A stretch of 64,000 bases of DNA from Multivorans sp965232105 (GTDB lineage Bacteria > Acidobacteriota > Thermoanaerobaculia > Multivoradales > Multivoraceae): NCBI GenBank assembly GCA_965232105.1, contig OZ246956.1, forward strand, positions 3,348,001-3,412,000, written 5' to 3'. The notes beneath the pieces were generated by a model. That model saw only the letters and a list, made by a program, of their open reading frames with translations, ran no database searches and was not told where the DNA came from. Every line of letters begins with the position of its first letter. Positions within the stretch are counted from its first letter, which is position 1. Made by a program: the position numbers and the translations under genes. Shown piece after piece: positions 51,379 through 60,299 of the stretch.

Positions 51379-53655
51379 GTGGGGGAGCCTTCCCGGGGTA
51401 CGCTCCCGCTTGTGCCTTCGGCTGGGTTGATCTTGGTGCTTGCCGCGGCGCTGGCGGGGCTTTGGCCGGGAACCTCCTGGGGCCAGCGGCCCGCCGCAGA
51501 GGCGCAGGTAGAAGCTGGCCACCGGCGGATGCTGGAACTCCTGGAGGAGATTCGGGTCGAAAGTGCCGGGGAGAATCCCTGGTTGGGGGAGGCGGCGGCG
51601 GGCGCGGCGAGGGAATCGCTGGCGACCGCGGGAGACGCGCCGCCGGCTCGACGCTTCCGCCTGCTCGTTGAGGTAGCGGAGGAAGAGTTGCGGCTCGGGA
51701 ACGAGTCCGAGGCCCTCGAGCACTTCGGCGACGCGTACGGTTTGATGCCGGAACTTGGGAGCATGTCCGGCCGGGAGAAGGCGGAGACGCTGTTCCGTAT
51801 CGCCGTGGCCTGGCTGCGCTACGGCGAGAGCCGGAACTGCGCCGCGACGCATAGCGCGGAGGCCTGCATCCTGCCGATCCGGGCCCGGGCGGTTCACCGG
51901 GAACGGGAGGGCTCCGAGCAGGCGGCCCGGTATCTGAGGGAGTACCTGGCGGCGGTCCCGGAGAACTCGGTCCAGGAGGTTCAGGGGAAGTGGTTGCTGA
52001 ACCTCGTCCACATGACCCTGGGTGACCATCCCGGCGGGGTCGAGCCGGAGTACCGGCTGCCGCTCGAGACCTTCGGGAGCGGCGCGGAGTTTCCGCGCTT
52101 CCGGAACGTCGCTCCCGCGCTGGGCATCGACACGTTCAACCTCTCGGGCGGCGCCGTGGTCGACGACTTCGACGGAGACAGCGACCTCGACATCTTCACC
52201 ACGACCTTCGATCCCGGCGGCGAGCCGCGGTTCTTCGTCGGCGACGGGAAGGGCGGGTTCGAGGACCAGACATCCGCCGCGGGGCTGGACGGGCTCTACG
52301 GTGGCCTCAACGTGGTCCACGCGGACTACGACAACGACGGGGACCTCGACCTGTACGTGCTCCGCGGGGCCTGGTTCGGGCCCCATGGCCGACACCCTAA
52401 CTCGCTGTTGCGCAATGAGTCGGTACACGGAGAGGGGGAGGATGGCGGCGCCCCGGTCTTCCGCGACGTGACCTTCCCGAGCGGTCTCGGTGACGCCCGC
52501 TATCCGACGCAGACCGCCGCCTGGGCCGACTTCGACAACGACGGCGACCTCGATCTGTTCGTCGGCAACGAGCACAGCGCCGGGCAGCCGGCGCCGTCGC
52601 AACTCTTTCGCAACGAGGGACCCGGCCCGGAAGGCGTGGTCCGGTTCCGGGACGTCGCCGCGGCAGCGGGAGTCGAGGTACGTGCCTTCGTCAAGGCGGC
52701 GGTTTGGGGGGATGTCGACAACGATCGCTTTCCCGACCTCTACGTCTCGGTGCTGGGCGGGGCGAACCACCTGTACCGCAACCGCGGTGACGGCAGCTTC
52801 GAGGACGTGGCTCCGGAACTCGGCGTCACCGGGCCCCGCCAGAGCTTCCCGGCCTGGTTCTGGGATTTCGACAACGACGGCAACCTGGACCTGTTCGTTT
52901 CCAGCTACACCGGCGACCGCGGCGGCCTGGGTTTCGTCGCGGCGAGCTACCAGGGCTTCCCGGGCCCGTGGGAGCTGGCTCGCCTCTACCGGGGCACGGA
53001 CGGTGGCCGGTTCGAGGATGTGGCGGCACGGAGCGGCCTGAGGCGGCTCCATCTGCCGATGGGCTCGAACTTCGGCGACCTGGACGGCGACGGCTTCCTC
53101 GACTTCTACCTGGGCACCGGTTATCCCGACTACGAGGCCGTCATGCCGAACGTGCTCTACCGCAGCCTCGGAGGGGAGCGGTTCGTCGACGTGAGTCTCG
53201 CCGCCGGCTTCGGCCACCTGCAGAAGGGGCACGCGGTCGCGTTCGCCGACATCGACTCGGACGGCGACCTGGACGTCTTCGAACAGATGGGCGGCGCCTT
53301 CCCCGGCGACGGTTTCGGCGACGCGCTGTTCGAGAACCCTGGCTTCGGCAATCGCTGGCTGGGGCTGCTGCTGGTGGGTACAGAGAGCAATCGTTCGGCG
53401 ATCGGGGCCCGCATTCGGGTCGATCTGATCGATGCGGACGGCGGTAGTCGAAGCGTTCACCGGCGTGTGAACGGCGGCGGCAGTTTCGGCGGCAATCCGT
53501 TGCGGCAGACGATCGGCCTGGGACGGCCGGAGGCCGTGCAGAAGGTCGAGGTCTACTGGCCGACGACCGATCTGACGGAGACGTTTGCGAGCGTGGAGAT
53601 GGACCGGCTGTATCGGGTCGTGGAGGGTGCGGGGGAGTTGGAGGTCGTTGAGTAG
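51379..53655 (+). CDS. CRTAC1-like protein with N-terminal helical region (copy 4)
   Basis: This 758-residue exported protein has a signal peptide (LILVLAAALAGLWPGTSWGQ). About 190 residues of mostly helical sequence that look TPR-like follow (LEVAEEELRLGNESEALEHF-like stretch). After these come FG-GAP loops (DFDGDSDLDIFT, DYDNDGDLDLYV, DFDNDGDLDLFV, DFDNDGNLDLFV, DLDGDGFLDFYL, DIDSDGDLDVFE) and a C-terminal ASPIC/UnbV domain ending RQTIGLGRPEAVQKVEVYWP. The two functions split over gene pairs elsewhere in the cluster appear joined here. The start is uncertain: GTG at 51379, or GTG at 51412 which begins just before the signal core. It follows TPR copy 3 after 24 bases, so it likely belongs to the same operon. 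Confidence 0.85.
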   Translation: MGEPSRGTLPLVPSAGLILVLAAALAGLWPGTSWGQRPAAEAQVEAGHRRMLELLEEIRVESAGENPWLGEAAAGAARESLATAGDAPPARRFRLLVEVAEEELRLGNESEALEHFGDAYGLMPELGSMSGREKAETLFRIAVAWLRYGESRNCAATHSAEACILPIRARAVHREREGSEQAARYLREYLAAVPENSVQEVQGKWLLNLVHMTLGDHPGGVEPEYRLPLETFGSGAEFPRFRNVAPALGIDTFNLSGGAVVDDFDGDSDLDIFTTTFDPGGEPRFFVGDGKGGFEDQTSAAGLDGLYGGLNVVHADYDNDGDLDLYVLRGAWFGPHGRHPNSLLRNESVHGEGEDGGAPVFRDVTFPSGLGDARYPTQTAAWADFDNDGDLDLFVGNEHSAGQPAPSQLFRNEGPGPEGVVRFRDVAAAAGVEVRAFVKAAVWGDVDNDRFPDLYVSVLGGANHLYRNRGDGSFEDVAPELGVTGPRQSFPAWFWDFDNDGNLDLFVSSYTGDRGGLGFVAASYQGFPGPWELARLYRGTDGGRFEDVAARSGLRRLHLPMGSNFGDLDGDGFLDFYLGTGYPDYEAVMPNVLYRSLGGERFVDVSLAAGFGHLQKGHAVAFADIDSDGDLDVFEQMGGAFPGDGFGDALFENPGFGNRWLGLLLVGTESNRSAIGARIRVDLIDADGGSRSVHRRVNGGGSFGGNPLRQTIGLGRPEAVQKVEVYWPTTDLTETFASVEMDRLYRVVEGAGELEVVE

Positions 53656-53675
53656 CCCGGCAGAGGGTCCGGAAG

Positions 53676-53723
53676 CCGGCGCTTTCGCGCCGGATGCCGA
53701 CGGGGACGTCGGCGCACCCAGTG
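53676..53723 (-). repeat. Dispersed two-hairpin 3' element, shortened copy 4
   Basis: Read on the minus strand, CACTGGGTGCGCCG (53723-53710) lies 25 bases after the CoA-transferase stop. Two small stems follow: GTCGGC with GCCGAC (53708-53713 with 53696-53701), and a 7-bp stem CCGGCGC with GCGCCGG (53676-53682 with 53687-53693). It lies between convergent genes. Confidence 0.6.
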
Positions 53724-53748
53724 GCGGAGCCGGCGCAGCGAGTGGTGA

Positions 53749-56265
53749 CTAGGCGACCGGCTCGGCGCCGATGATGTCGTCGGCCTCCAGGGCGTCCAGC
53801 TCGGCGTCGGTCAGCGCGAGTAGCCGGGAGAGCACCTCTCGGTTGTGTTGGCCCAATGTCGGCGCCGGCCACTCGACGGCGTACGGGCGGCTGTCGTGGC
53901 CTTCTCCCAGCGGCCGGTAGGGGGCGGAGGGATTCGGCTGGTTGCCGACGAAGGCGCGTTCGCGCCATTGCCAGTAGCCGCGGGCGTCGAGGTGGGGGTC
54001 GTAGAGCACGTCCATCGTATTGCGCGCGACGGCTGCCGGCACCCCGGCCGCGGCCAGGCGCCGTTCGAGTGCCAACCCGTCGTGAAGCCCGGTTCGGGAC
54101 GCGATTGCCTCGTCCAGCGCGTCTTCATGCTTCTTCCGGTCCGGCGCGGCCGCGAAGCGGGGGGCGGCACCGTCGATCCCGAGCACCTCGCTGAGCCGCC
54201 GCCATTGCTCTTCCGTCTCGACCGTGATCACGATCCAGGGCTCGGCGCCGATGCAGGGGTACGCCCCCCATGGCGCGCGGAGCGGATGTCGTCCCCCGCG
54301 GCGTTCGGGCGGCGCTCCCCGGATCGCCTGCTCCACGAGCCCGTGCGCGGCGAGCGGGAACATCGACTCGACGTGGGAGAGATCGACGTACTGGCCTTTG
54401 CCGGTCCTCCGGAGGTGGCGCAGCGCGGTCAGCAGAGCGGCGGCGGCGTTGATCCCCGCGATCGGATCGCCAAGGGCCACGTGCTGCATCGTCGGCGGAT
54501 CGCCGGCGCGGCCGTTGATGTGCGGCAGGCCGGAGGCCTGCTCGACGGTGGAGCCGTAGGCTCGATGGTCCATCCAGTCCCCGCTGGCGCCGAACGGCGG
54601 CATCGACACCATGACCAACTCGGGATTCACCTCTCGCAGCCGGTCGTAGGCGAGACCCAGCTTGGGCAGGACGCTCGCCGTGTAGTTCTCGATCACGGCG
54701 TCGGACTTCGCGACGAGTTCGAGCAGGAGATCCTTGCCGCGACGGCTGGTCAGGTCGAGGGTGATCCCGAACTTGTTGCGCCCCGTCGTGTTGAAGGCGG
54801 TGGACTGCTCGTAGAGCTTCTGCGCGATGGACTCCGGCGTCGACTCCCAGCCGCGCCACCAGTCGAAGTACTGGCAGGACTCGACCTTGATCACTTCGGC
54901 GCCCATGTCGGCGAGTTGACGGGTGGCGAGAGGGCCGGCCCAGCCCATCGTCAGGTCGACGATGCGGATGTCCCGGAGCAGGTCGGGACGACGAGGGGCA
55001 CCGTCCGCTGAATGCACCGCCGCCGGCTGCGCCGCCACTGGGTGCGCCGGCCTGCCGTCCGTGCGCCCGATGACGGGCGCACGGTCCGGTTCGCGGGTGG
55101 CGCGGGTTCGCGCCACCCGGGTTCTGGCCGGCATTTCCGGTCCGGAAGCTGTGCCGTTGTGTTCACCGAGCCGAGGTGCACGACCGCCTCGGGCTGCCGG
55201 AGTGCGGTGCAGCCGAAAGGGCGTGCCGGGCGCCGGGAAGCGGCCCTGGTCGGGGTGCTCCGCTTCGACCCAGGCGCCGCGGCCGCGGTACTGGTCCAGT
55301 TCAAGCAGGTCCGCCGGTGTCGGAGCGAGGGCCAGCGGGATGCGGGCCGCCTGACCGGCCTCTACCCACTCCAGGGCGGTTCGTTCGAGCAGGCGCGGGG
55401 CGAGCAGGGCGTCGATCGTGTCGGCATCTTCCAGGCGGTTGATCGACACCTGGTAGCGGGGCTCCGCGGCCAGTGCGGGCAGTTCCAACAACGTGCAGAA
55501 GCTCTGCCACTGGCTCGGCGTGACCGTGGTGACGCCGAGCCAACCGTCGCGAGTGGGGTAGATGCCGGTGGGATAAGTGGGCCAGAAACGGTTGATCCCG
55601 ATCCGGGGCCGGATCACGCCGGTCGCCAGGGTGCCCGGCGGACCGGGTTCCGTGATGCACATCGCGGCTTCGAAGATGGATACGTCGAGATGGGCCTGCG
55701 CATCGGGTGCGCCGGTCTCCCGGCCCAGGATATGGCCGACGCCGGCAACGTAGGCGAGCGTGCCGGCGACCACCTGGGCGGTGTGGCCGGTGGTCAACAT
55801 CGGTGGGCCGTCCGCCGGGCCGACCGCCCGTGCGGCGCCGGTGTAAGCCCCGATCACCTGGTCCGTCGCGGCGCGCCCGGCGTAGGGACCGGTGGCGCCG
55901 AACCAGGAGATGGACAGGCGAAGCTGTCCGTCGCCCGGGGAGGGACCGCGGCGAGGCTCCGCGTCCAGAATCACGTCGGCGGCTTCAAGCAGGGCCTGCC
56001 CGACCGGGTTCGCGATTTCGGCGGCAACGCTCTGTTTGCCGAGCGACAGGTAGGTGGCCAGCCCGCTCGCTTCAGGCCCGGCGTTCGAGGGATGGAGCGG
56101 GGGCAACCGGCGAATCGGTTGCCCCTCGCCGGGCGGCTCGAGATTCGTCACTCGAGCGCCGAGATCGCGGAACAGCTTGCCGCAGTACGCGGTCGCGACG
56201 GTGCCGGCGACGTCGACGACGTGGATGCCGGCGAGGGCTCCGGCTGTGGGCTCTTGGAAATGCAT
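53749..56265 (-). CDS. Double-domain type III (CaiB/BaiF) CoA-transferase
   Basis: This 838-residue protein has two complete CaiB/BaiF-type domains in one frame. These enzymes move CoA between carboxylic acids. Domain 1 (about residues 8-370) opens LAGIHVVDVAGTVATAYCGKLFRDLGA. Domain 2 (about 425-838) opens LLRDIRIVDLTMGWAGPLATRQLADMGAEVIKVE. Domain 2 has the catalytic aspartate in QHVALGDPIAG. The matching place in domain 1 reads TTGHTAQ, with His for Asp, so domain 1 may not be catalytic. The linker between them is encoded by an inverted copy of the dispersed hairpin element (55036-55134). ATG at 56265 starts just before domain 1. The possibility of two genes, the second starting at ATG 55134, remains. 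Confidence 0.82.
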   Translation of the reverse strand: MHFQEPTAGALAGIHVVDVAGTVATAYCGKLFRDLGARVTNLEPPGEGQPIRRLPPLHPSNAGPEASGLATYLSLGKQSVAAEIANPVGQALLEAADVILDAEPRRGPSPGDGQLRLSISWFGATGPYAGRAATDQVIGAYTGAARAVGPADGPPMLTTGHTAQVVAGTLAYVAGVGHILGRETGAPDAQAHLDVSIFEAAMCITEPGPPGTLATGVIRPRIGINRFWPTYPTGIYPTRDGWLGVTTVTPSQWQSFCTLLELPALAAEPRYQVSINRLEDADTIDALLAPRLLERTALEWVEAGQAARIPLALAPTPADLLELDQYRGRGAWVEAEHPDQGRFPAPGTPFRLHRTPAARGGRAPRLGEHNGTASGPEMPARTRVARTRATREPDRAPVIGRTDGRPAHPVAAQPAAVHSADGAPRRPDLLRDIRIVDLTMGWAGPLATRQLADMGAEVIKVESCQYFDWWRGWESTPESIAQKLYEQSTAFNTTGRNKFGITLDLTSRRGKDLLLELVAKSDAVIENYTASVLPKLGLAYDRLREVNPELVMVSMPPFGASGDWMDHRAYGSTVEQASGLPHINGRAGDPPTMQHVALGDPIAGINAAAALLTALRHLRRTGKGQYVDLSHVESMFPLAAHGLVEQAIRGAPPERRGGRHPLRAPWGAYPCIGAEPWIVITVETEEQWRRLSEVLGIDGAAPRFAAAPDRKKHEDALDEAIASRTGLHDGLALERRLAAAGVPAAVARNTMDVLYDPHLDARGYWQWRERAFVGNQPNPSAPYRPLGEGHDSRPYAVEWPAPTLGQHNREVLSRLLALTDAELDALEADDIIGAEPVA
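55036..55134 (+). repeat. Dispersed two-hairpin element, copy 2, inside the CoA-transferase linker
   Basis: The copy starts with CACTGGGTGCGCCG at 55036 and ends with GGTTCTGGCCGGCAT. It has two perfect 11-bp stems, 55059-55069 with 55074-55084 (loop ATGA) and 55094-55104 with 55109-55119 (loop GGTT). Compared with copy 1, stem 1 changes a C-G pair to T-A and stem 2 a T-A pair to G-C, both compensatory. It is antisense to the host frame and keeps that frame open. Confidence 0.75.
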
Positions 56266-56325
56266 GGAACGGCTGGACGCGGGATTGTAGATCGTGGCGG
56301 GTTCCGGATTCCGCCTCGGCGTAGG

Positions 56326-57603
56326 ATGCCGCGGGTGAAGCGACAGACGGTTCTGCGGCTCTCCGTGATGATGCTCCTGCAGTACGGGGTGTGGGGCGTC
56401 TGGCTGCCGGTGCTGGCCCGGTACCTCCAGGCGGAGCCTGCCGAGGGCGGACTCGGCTTCACGCCCGGGCAGATCGGGTGGATCCTGGGACTGGCGAGTT
56501 CGATCGGCGCGGTCACCGCCCCCTTCGTCGCCGGTCAGCTCGCCGACCGGTCGTTCTCGACCCAGCGGGTGCTCGCCGTGCTGCTGGTGGCGGGCGGCGT
56601 GGTCAAGATCGTCACGGCCTACCAGACCACCTTCAGCGCCTGGCTCTGGCTGTCGGTGCTGTACTCGGTGCTCTATACGCCGACCCTGGCCCTCTCCAAC
56701 TCGCTTGCCTTTGCCCACATGGACGACGGCGACCGGGAGTTCCCGAAGGTCCGTGTCTGGGGCACGATCGGCTGGATCGCCGCGAGCTGGGCGTTCCCGC
56801 TGTTCTGGCTGCTCTCTGACGTCCGGCTTTCGTGGCTGCCGCCGTTCTACGTCGGGGTGGAGGCCGCGGACGCGACGGCGCGACTCGTCGACTCGCTGAT
56901 CTGGAGCGGCGTGCTCGCCTTTGGCTACGCCGTGTTCTGCCTCTTCCTTCCGCCGACGCCGCCGCGCAAGGACGCGAAGGAGAAACTGGCCTTCGCGAAG
57001 GCTTTCGGGCTCTTCCGGCAGCGATCCTTCGCGGTCCTGGTGGCGGCAAGCCTGCCGATCGCGATCATCCACCAGATCTACTTCATGCAGACGGCGCCGT
57101 TCATGAGCCAGGTGCTCGGCCTGGCGGACAGCCGGATCGGTCCGGCGATGAGCATCGGCCAGTTCGCCGAGATCGCGGTCATGGTGGCCACCGGCTGGCT
57201 GCTCGCCCGGTTCGGTTTCCGCGGCGTGATCACGATCGGCGTGTTCGCCTACGTCGCCCGTTACGCGATCTTCGGCAGCGTGTTCCTGCCGGCGCCGGTG
57301 ATCGTCGCCAGCCAGGCCCTCCACGGCATTTGCTATGCGTGCTTCTTCGCCGCCGCCTTCATCTACGTCGACCGTATCGCCGAGGCGGATGTCCGCCACT
57401 CGGCGCAGACTGTCTTCGGGATCGTCATTCTGGGCCTGGGGCCAGTGCTTGCAGCGCCGGTGCTGCAGGTGCTGTCGGACCTCTTCACCGACGCCGCCGG
57501 CGTGCTCGACTACTCCGCGTTGTGGTACTCGCTGTCGGCGCTCGCCCTGGTGACGATGGTGGGGTTCGGGGTGCTGTTCAGGGATCAGACATCGCAGACC
57601 TGA
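56326..57603 (+). CDS. MFS transporter, nucleoside:H+ symporter-like
   Basis: This 425-residue protein has 12 predicted membrane helices. The N-terminus KRQTVLRLSVMMLLQYGVWGVWLPVLARYL, followed by GFTPGQIGWILGLASSIGAVTAPFVAGQLADRSFSTQRVLA, fits the NupG-like nucleoside permease branch of the major facilitator superfamily. FPKVRVWGTIGWIAASW is also conserved there. It should import a nucleoside or a related polar solute with protons, across the inner membrane. ATG at 56326 is chosen for the start of helix 1. It diverges from the CoA-transferase gene after 60 bases. Its 3' end overlaps the facing TIM-barrel gene by 19 bases. Confidence 0.82.
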   Translation: MPRVKRQTVLRLSVMMLLQYGVWGVWLPVLARYLQAEPAEGGLGFTPGQIGWILGLASSIGAVTAPFVAGQLADRSFSTQRVLAVLLVAGGVVKIVTAYQTTFSAWLWLSVLYSVLYTPTLALSNSLAFAHMDDGDREFPKVRVWGTIGWIAASWAFPLFWLLSDVRLSWLPPFYVGVEAADATARLVDSLIWSGVLAFGYAVFCLFLPPTPPRKDAKEKLAFAKAFGLFRQRSFAVLVAASLPIAIIHQIYFMQTAPFMSQVLGLADSRIGPAMSIGQFAEIAVMVATGWLLARFGFRGVITIGVFAYVARYAIFGSVFLPAPVIVASQALHGICYACFFAAAFIYVDRIAEADVRHSAQTVFGIVILGLGPVLAAPVLQVLSDLFTDAAGVLDYSALWYSLSALALVTMVGFGVLFRDQTSQT

Positions 57604-58451
57604 ACGCCGTGCGCTAGCGCGGCGAGCTTGTCCTCGCCCTTGGGGATAAATTCCTGGCCCACGATCCCCGTGTAGCCGGTCTCGAGGATGGCGCGCATGA
57701 TCGCCGGGTAGTACAGCTCCTGGTTGTCGTCGAGTTCGTTGCGCCCCGGGTTGCCGGCCGTGTGGTAGTGGCCGATGTGTTCGTGGTAGTCGCGGATCGT
57801 GCGGATCACGTCGCCCTCCATGACCTGCGCGTGGTAGATGTCGTAGAGGATCTTGAAGCGGTCGGAAGCGACCCGGTCGACGAGTTCGACCAGCCAGGGC
57901 ATGTTGTCGGCCATGTAGTCCGCGTGGTTGACCTTGGAGTTCAGCAGCTCCATGCAGATCGTGACCTCCTTCTGTTCGGCGTGGCCGACGACCTGCTTCA
58001 GGGCCGCGACACAGTTGTCCAGGCCCACGCTGTCAGCCATGCCGTTGCGGTTGCCCGAGAACGTGATCACGTTCGGGAACCCGGCGTCGGCCGTGGCGTC
58101 GATGGCGGCCGTGATCGCCTCCAGGCACGCCTCGTGGTTGGCGGGATCGTTGATTCCCTTGGGGATGCCGTGGCTGTTCGTCATCGCGCAGGAGAGGCCG
58201 TGCTCCTGCAGGGTCGGGAAGGCCTCGGGCCCCAGGATCTCGATGGACTCGAGGCCCATCGCCTTGGCGGCGGCGGCGAGCTCCTCGAGCGGGATGCGGC
58301 CGAAGCACCACTGGCACACCGACTGGCGGATTCTCCCGTTCTTGATGACCCGTTCCTGTTGGGCGGTGAGGGATCCAGGCGCTGCGGCCGCGGCGGCGAC
58401 CGAAGCGGCGCCCGCGATCAGGGTTCGGCGGGAGAGAGGTTCTGCGTTCAC
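57585..58451 (-). CDS. Hydroxypyruvate-isomerase-like TIM-barrel protein, Tat-exported
   Basis: This 288-residue protein of the AP-endonuclease-2/xylose-isomerase-like TIM-barrel fold is closest in pattern to hydroxypyruvate isomerase (Hyi). A twin-arginine signal, EPLSRRTLIAGAASVAAAAAAPG, should send it to the periplasm. Likely metal-site segments are ICMELLNSK (Glu), RFKILYDIYHAQ (Asp and His), HIGHYHTAGNPGRNELDD (His), and VGQEFIPKG (Glu). The N-terminal QSVCQWCFGRIPLEEL is typical of exported members. The substrate may be a keto-sugar or sugar acid but cannot be fixed. It is convergent and overlapping with the MFS gene. Confidence 0.83.
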   Translation of the reverse strand: MNAEPLSRRTLIAGAASVAAAAAAPGSLTAQQERVIKNGRIRQSVCQWCFGRIPLEELAAAAKAMGLESIEILGPEAFPTLQEHGLSCAMTNSHGIPKGINDPANHEACLEAITAAIDATADAGFPNVITFSGNRNGMADSVGLDNCVAALKQVVGHAEQKEVTICMELLNSKVNHADYMADNMPWLVELVDRVASDRFKILYDIYHAQVMEGDVIRTIRDYHEHIGHYHTAGNPGRNELDDNQELYYPAIMRAILETGYTGIVGQEFIPKGEDKLAALAHGVQVCDV

Positions 58452-58535
58452 GGATAGGTCCTCCGGTGGGCGTGAGCAGGCTTGGATGGGAGGCGGTCAT
58501 CTTAGCGCCCGGCCGGTACGCGCTACGATCGGGCC

Positions 58536-59378
58536 GTGGAGTCGAACGTGGAGCGAAGGTCGAGGTGGCGGTTGCCGGCGATTCTGGCCGTCTCGACGCT
58601 GCTCGTCGCTTCGCTGCTGTCGGCCCAGTGGTGGCGCCGGGCGCCGGCTCGCTACCCGGAGGAGGGACGCCAGTACCTGGAGGGCTTCGTCTTCTGCCGC
58701 GGCCAGTACCGGCAGGTCATCAACGAGTGGCTTGGCCAGGGCTGGTTCACCGACTATCCCGATTCCGAGTACAACTTCATGACCCGCCTGTCCCAGTTGA
58801 CGACGGTCGAGATCCAGCGCACGGCATACGGAGACCCGGAGCACCTCGTGCTCACCCTGGACGATCCGCGGCTGTTCGAGTTTCCGTTCCTCTTCATGTC
58901 CGACGTCGGCACGATCGGCATCAACGACGTCGAGGCGGAGAACCTGAGGCGCTACCTGCTGGCGGGCGGTTTCCTCTACGTGGACGACTTCTGGGGCCCC
59001 GCCGCGTGGGATCACTGGTCGCGGCAGATCGGCCGCGTGTTGCCGCCGGGCGACTACCCGATCGTCGACATTCCGGTGACGCACCCGATCTTCAGGACCT
59101 TCTTCACCGTCGACGAGGTGCCGCAGATTCCCTCGATCCAGTACTGGAACATGACGGGCGGGGTCGATACCTCGGAGCGCGGTTCGAACTCGGCCGAGCC
59201 CCACTTTCGCGGCATCTTCGACGAGAACGGACGGCTCCTGGTTGCGATGACCCATAACACGGACATCGCCGACGGCTGGGAGCGGGAAGGGGAGTCGCGG
59301 GAGTTCTTCGAGCGCTTCTCGCTGACGAAGTCGTATCCCTTCGGCGTCAATCTCGTCCTGTACGCTCTCTCGCACTGA
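58536..59378 (+). CDS. DUF4159 protein, membrane-anchored
   Basis: This 280-residue protein has one N-terminal membrane helix (LPAILAVSTLLVASLLSA) and an external DUF4159 domain related to the glutamine-amidotransferase-like fold. Typical segments are RQVINEWLGQGWFTDYPDSEYNF, RLSQLTTVEI, PFLFMSDVGTI, LRRYLLAGGFLYVDDFWG and ITHNTDIADGWERE-like residues near the end (AMTHNTDIADGWE). Function is unknown; family genes often occur in operons with MoxR ATPase and VWA proteins, but here metallo-hydrolase and quinoprotein genes follow. The start is GTG at 58536. The gap to the next gene is 17 bases. Confidence 0.82.
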   Translation: MESNVERRSRWRLPAILAVSTLLVASLLSAQWWRRAPARYPEEGRQYLEGFVFCRGQYRQVINEWLGQGWFTDYPDSEYNFMTRLSQLTTVEIQRTAYGDPEHLVLTLDDPRLFEFPFLFMSDVGTIGINDVEAENLRRYLLAGGFLYVDDFWGPAAWDHWSRQIGRVLPPGDYPIVDIPVTHPIFRTFFTVDEVPQIPSIQYWNMTGGVDTSERGSNSAEPHFRGIFDENGRLLVAMTHNTDIADGWEREGESREFFERFSLTKSYPFGVNLVLYALSH

Positions 59379-59395
59379 CACTGGAGGACACTTTC

Positions 59396-60289
59396 ATGGC
59401 TTTTGCTACGCTTCGTTTCCGTTCCCTGGCCCTCGTCGCGGCCGCCGCCCTGCTCGCCCTGCCCGCGTACGGACAGTTCGATCTCTCGACCGTCGAGGTC
59501 ACCGCCGAGCACGTCGCCGGTTCGGTCCACATGCTGACCGGCGCGGGCGGCAACATCGGCGTCTCCGCCGGCGAAGACGGCGTTCTGATCGTGGACGATC
59601 AGTTCGCTCCGCTGGCCGACAAGATCCGGGCCGCCATCGCCGGCATCTCGGCCGGCGACCTCGAGTTCGTCGTCAACACGCACTTCCACGGCGACCACAC
59701 CGGCGGCAACGTCGTCTTCGGTGAAGAGGCGTTGATCGTCGCCCACGCGAACGTGCGCAAGCGGCTCGCCGCGGGCGACGGGGCGCGCGGTCAGCAGGGG
59801 ACGCCGGCGCCCAAGGCGGCGCTGCCGGTCGTGACCTACGACATCGGCGTGTCCATTCACTTCAACGACGAGCAGATCATGATCGGTCATCTGGAGGGCG
59901 GGCACACCGACGGGGACAGCTTCATCTACTTCATGGACTCGAACGTGATCCACCTGGGCGACCAGTTCTTCGCTGGCCGTTTCCCGTTCGTCGATGTGGC
60001 GAGCGGCGGCAACGCGGTCGGACTCAGGGACAGCATCGGAGGCGTCCTGGATCGCCTGCCCGAGGACGCGAGAGTGATACCGGGCCACGGCCCGCTCTCC
60101 ACGGTCGATGACCTGCGCACCTACCACCGGATGCTCACCGAGTGCATCGCGACCGTGAAGGCCGGCAAGGACGCGGGCAAGTCGGTGGAGGAGATTCAGG
60201 CAGCCGGCCTCCCCGACGAGTGGGAGGGCTGGGGTTCCGGCTTCATCAACGAGTCGGTGTTCATCACTTCCATCTTCGAAAGCCTGTAG
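59396..60289 (+). CDS. Metallo-beta-lactamase-fold hydrolase, exported
   Basis: This 297-residue protein has a signal peptide (ending near LPAYGQ) and a metallo-beta-lactamase fold. The zinc motif VVNTHFHGDHTGGN (HxHxDH) is followed by a His in EGGHTDGDSFIYF, an Asp-bearing VIHLGDQFF, and a His in VIPGHGPLS. All ligands are present, so it should be active, probably on an ester, lactone or thioester in the periplasm. Resistance to beta-lactams is not implied. GGAGGACA precedes the ATG. It is the middle gene of a three-gene operon with short gaps (17 and 10 bases). Confidence 0.9.
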   Translation: MAFATLRFRSLALVAAAALLALPAYGQFDLSTVEVTAEHVAGSVHMLTGAGGNIGVSAGEDGVLIVDDQFAPLADKIRAAIAGISAGDLEFVVNTHFHGDHTGGNVVFGEEALIVAHANVRKRLAAGDGARGQQGTPAPKAALPVVTYDIGVSIHFNDEQIMIGHLEGGHTDGDSFIYFMDSNVIHLGDQFFAGRFPFVDVASGGNAVGLRDSIGGVLDRLPEDARVIPGHGPLSTVDDLRTYHRMLTECIATVKAGKDAGKSVEEIQAAGLPDEWEGWGSGFINESVFITSIFESL

Positions 60290-60299
60290 GAGCCTCGCC

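Noticed and set aside
55012..56325. Long N-terminal extension of the MFS transporter
   Set aside because: It is antisense to the CoA-transferase, and the transporter begins with a normal first helix at 56326.
56266..57399. N-terminal extension of the CoA-transferase
   Set aside because: It is antisense to the MFS gene, charged and without domains; domain 1 begins right after ATG 56265.
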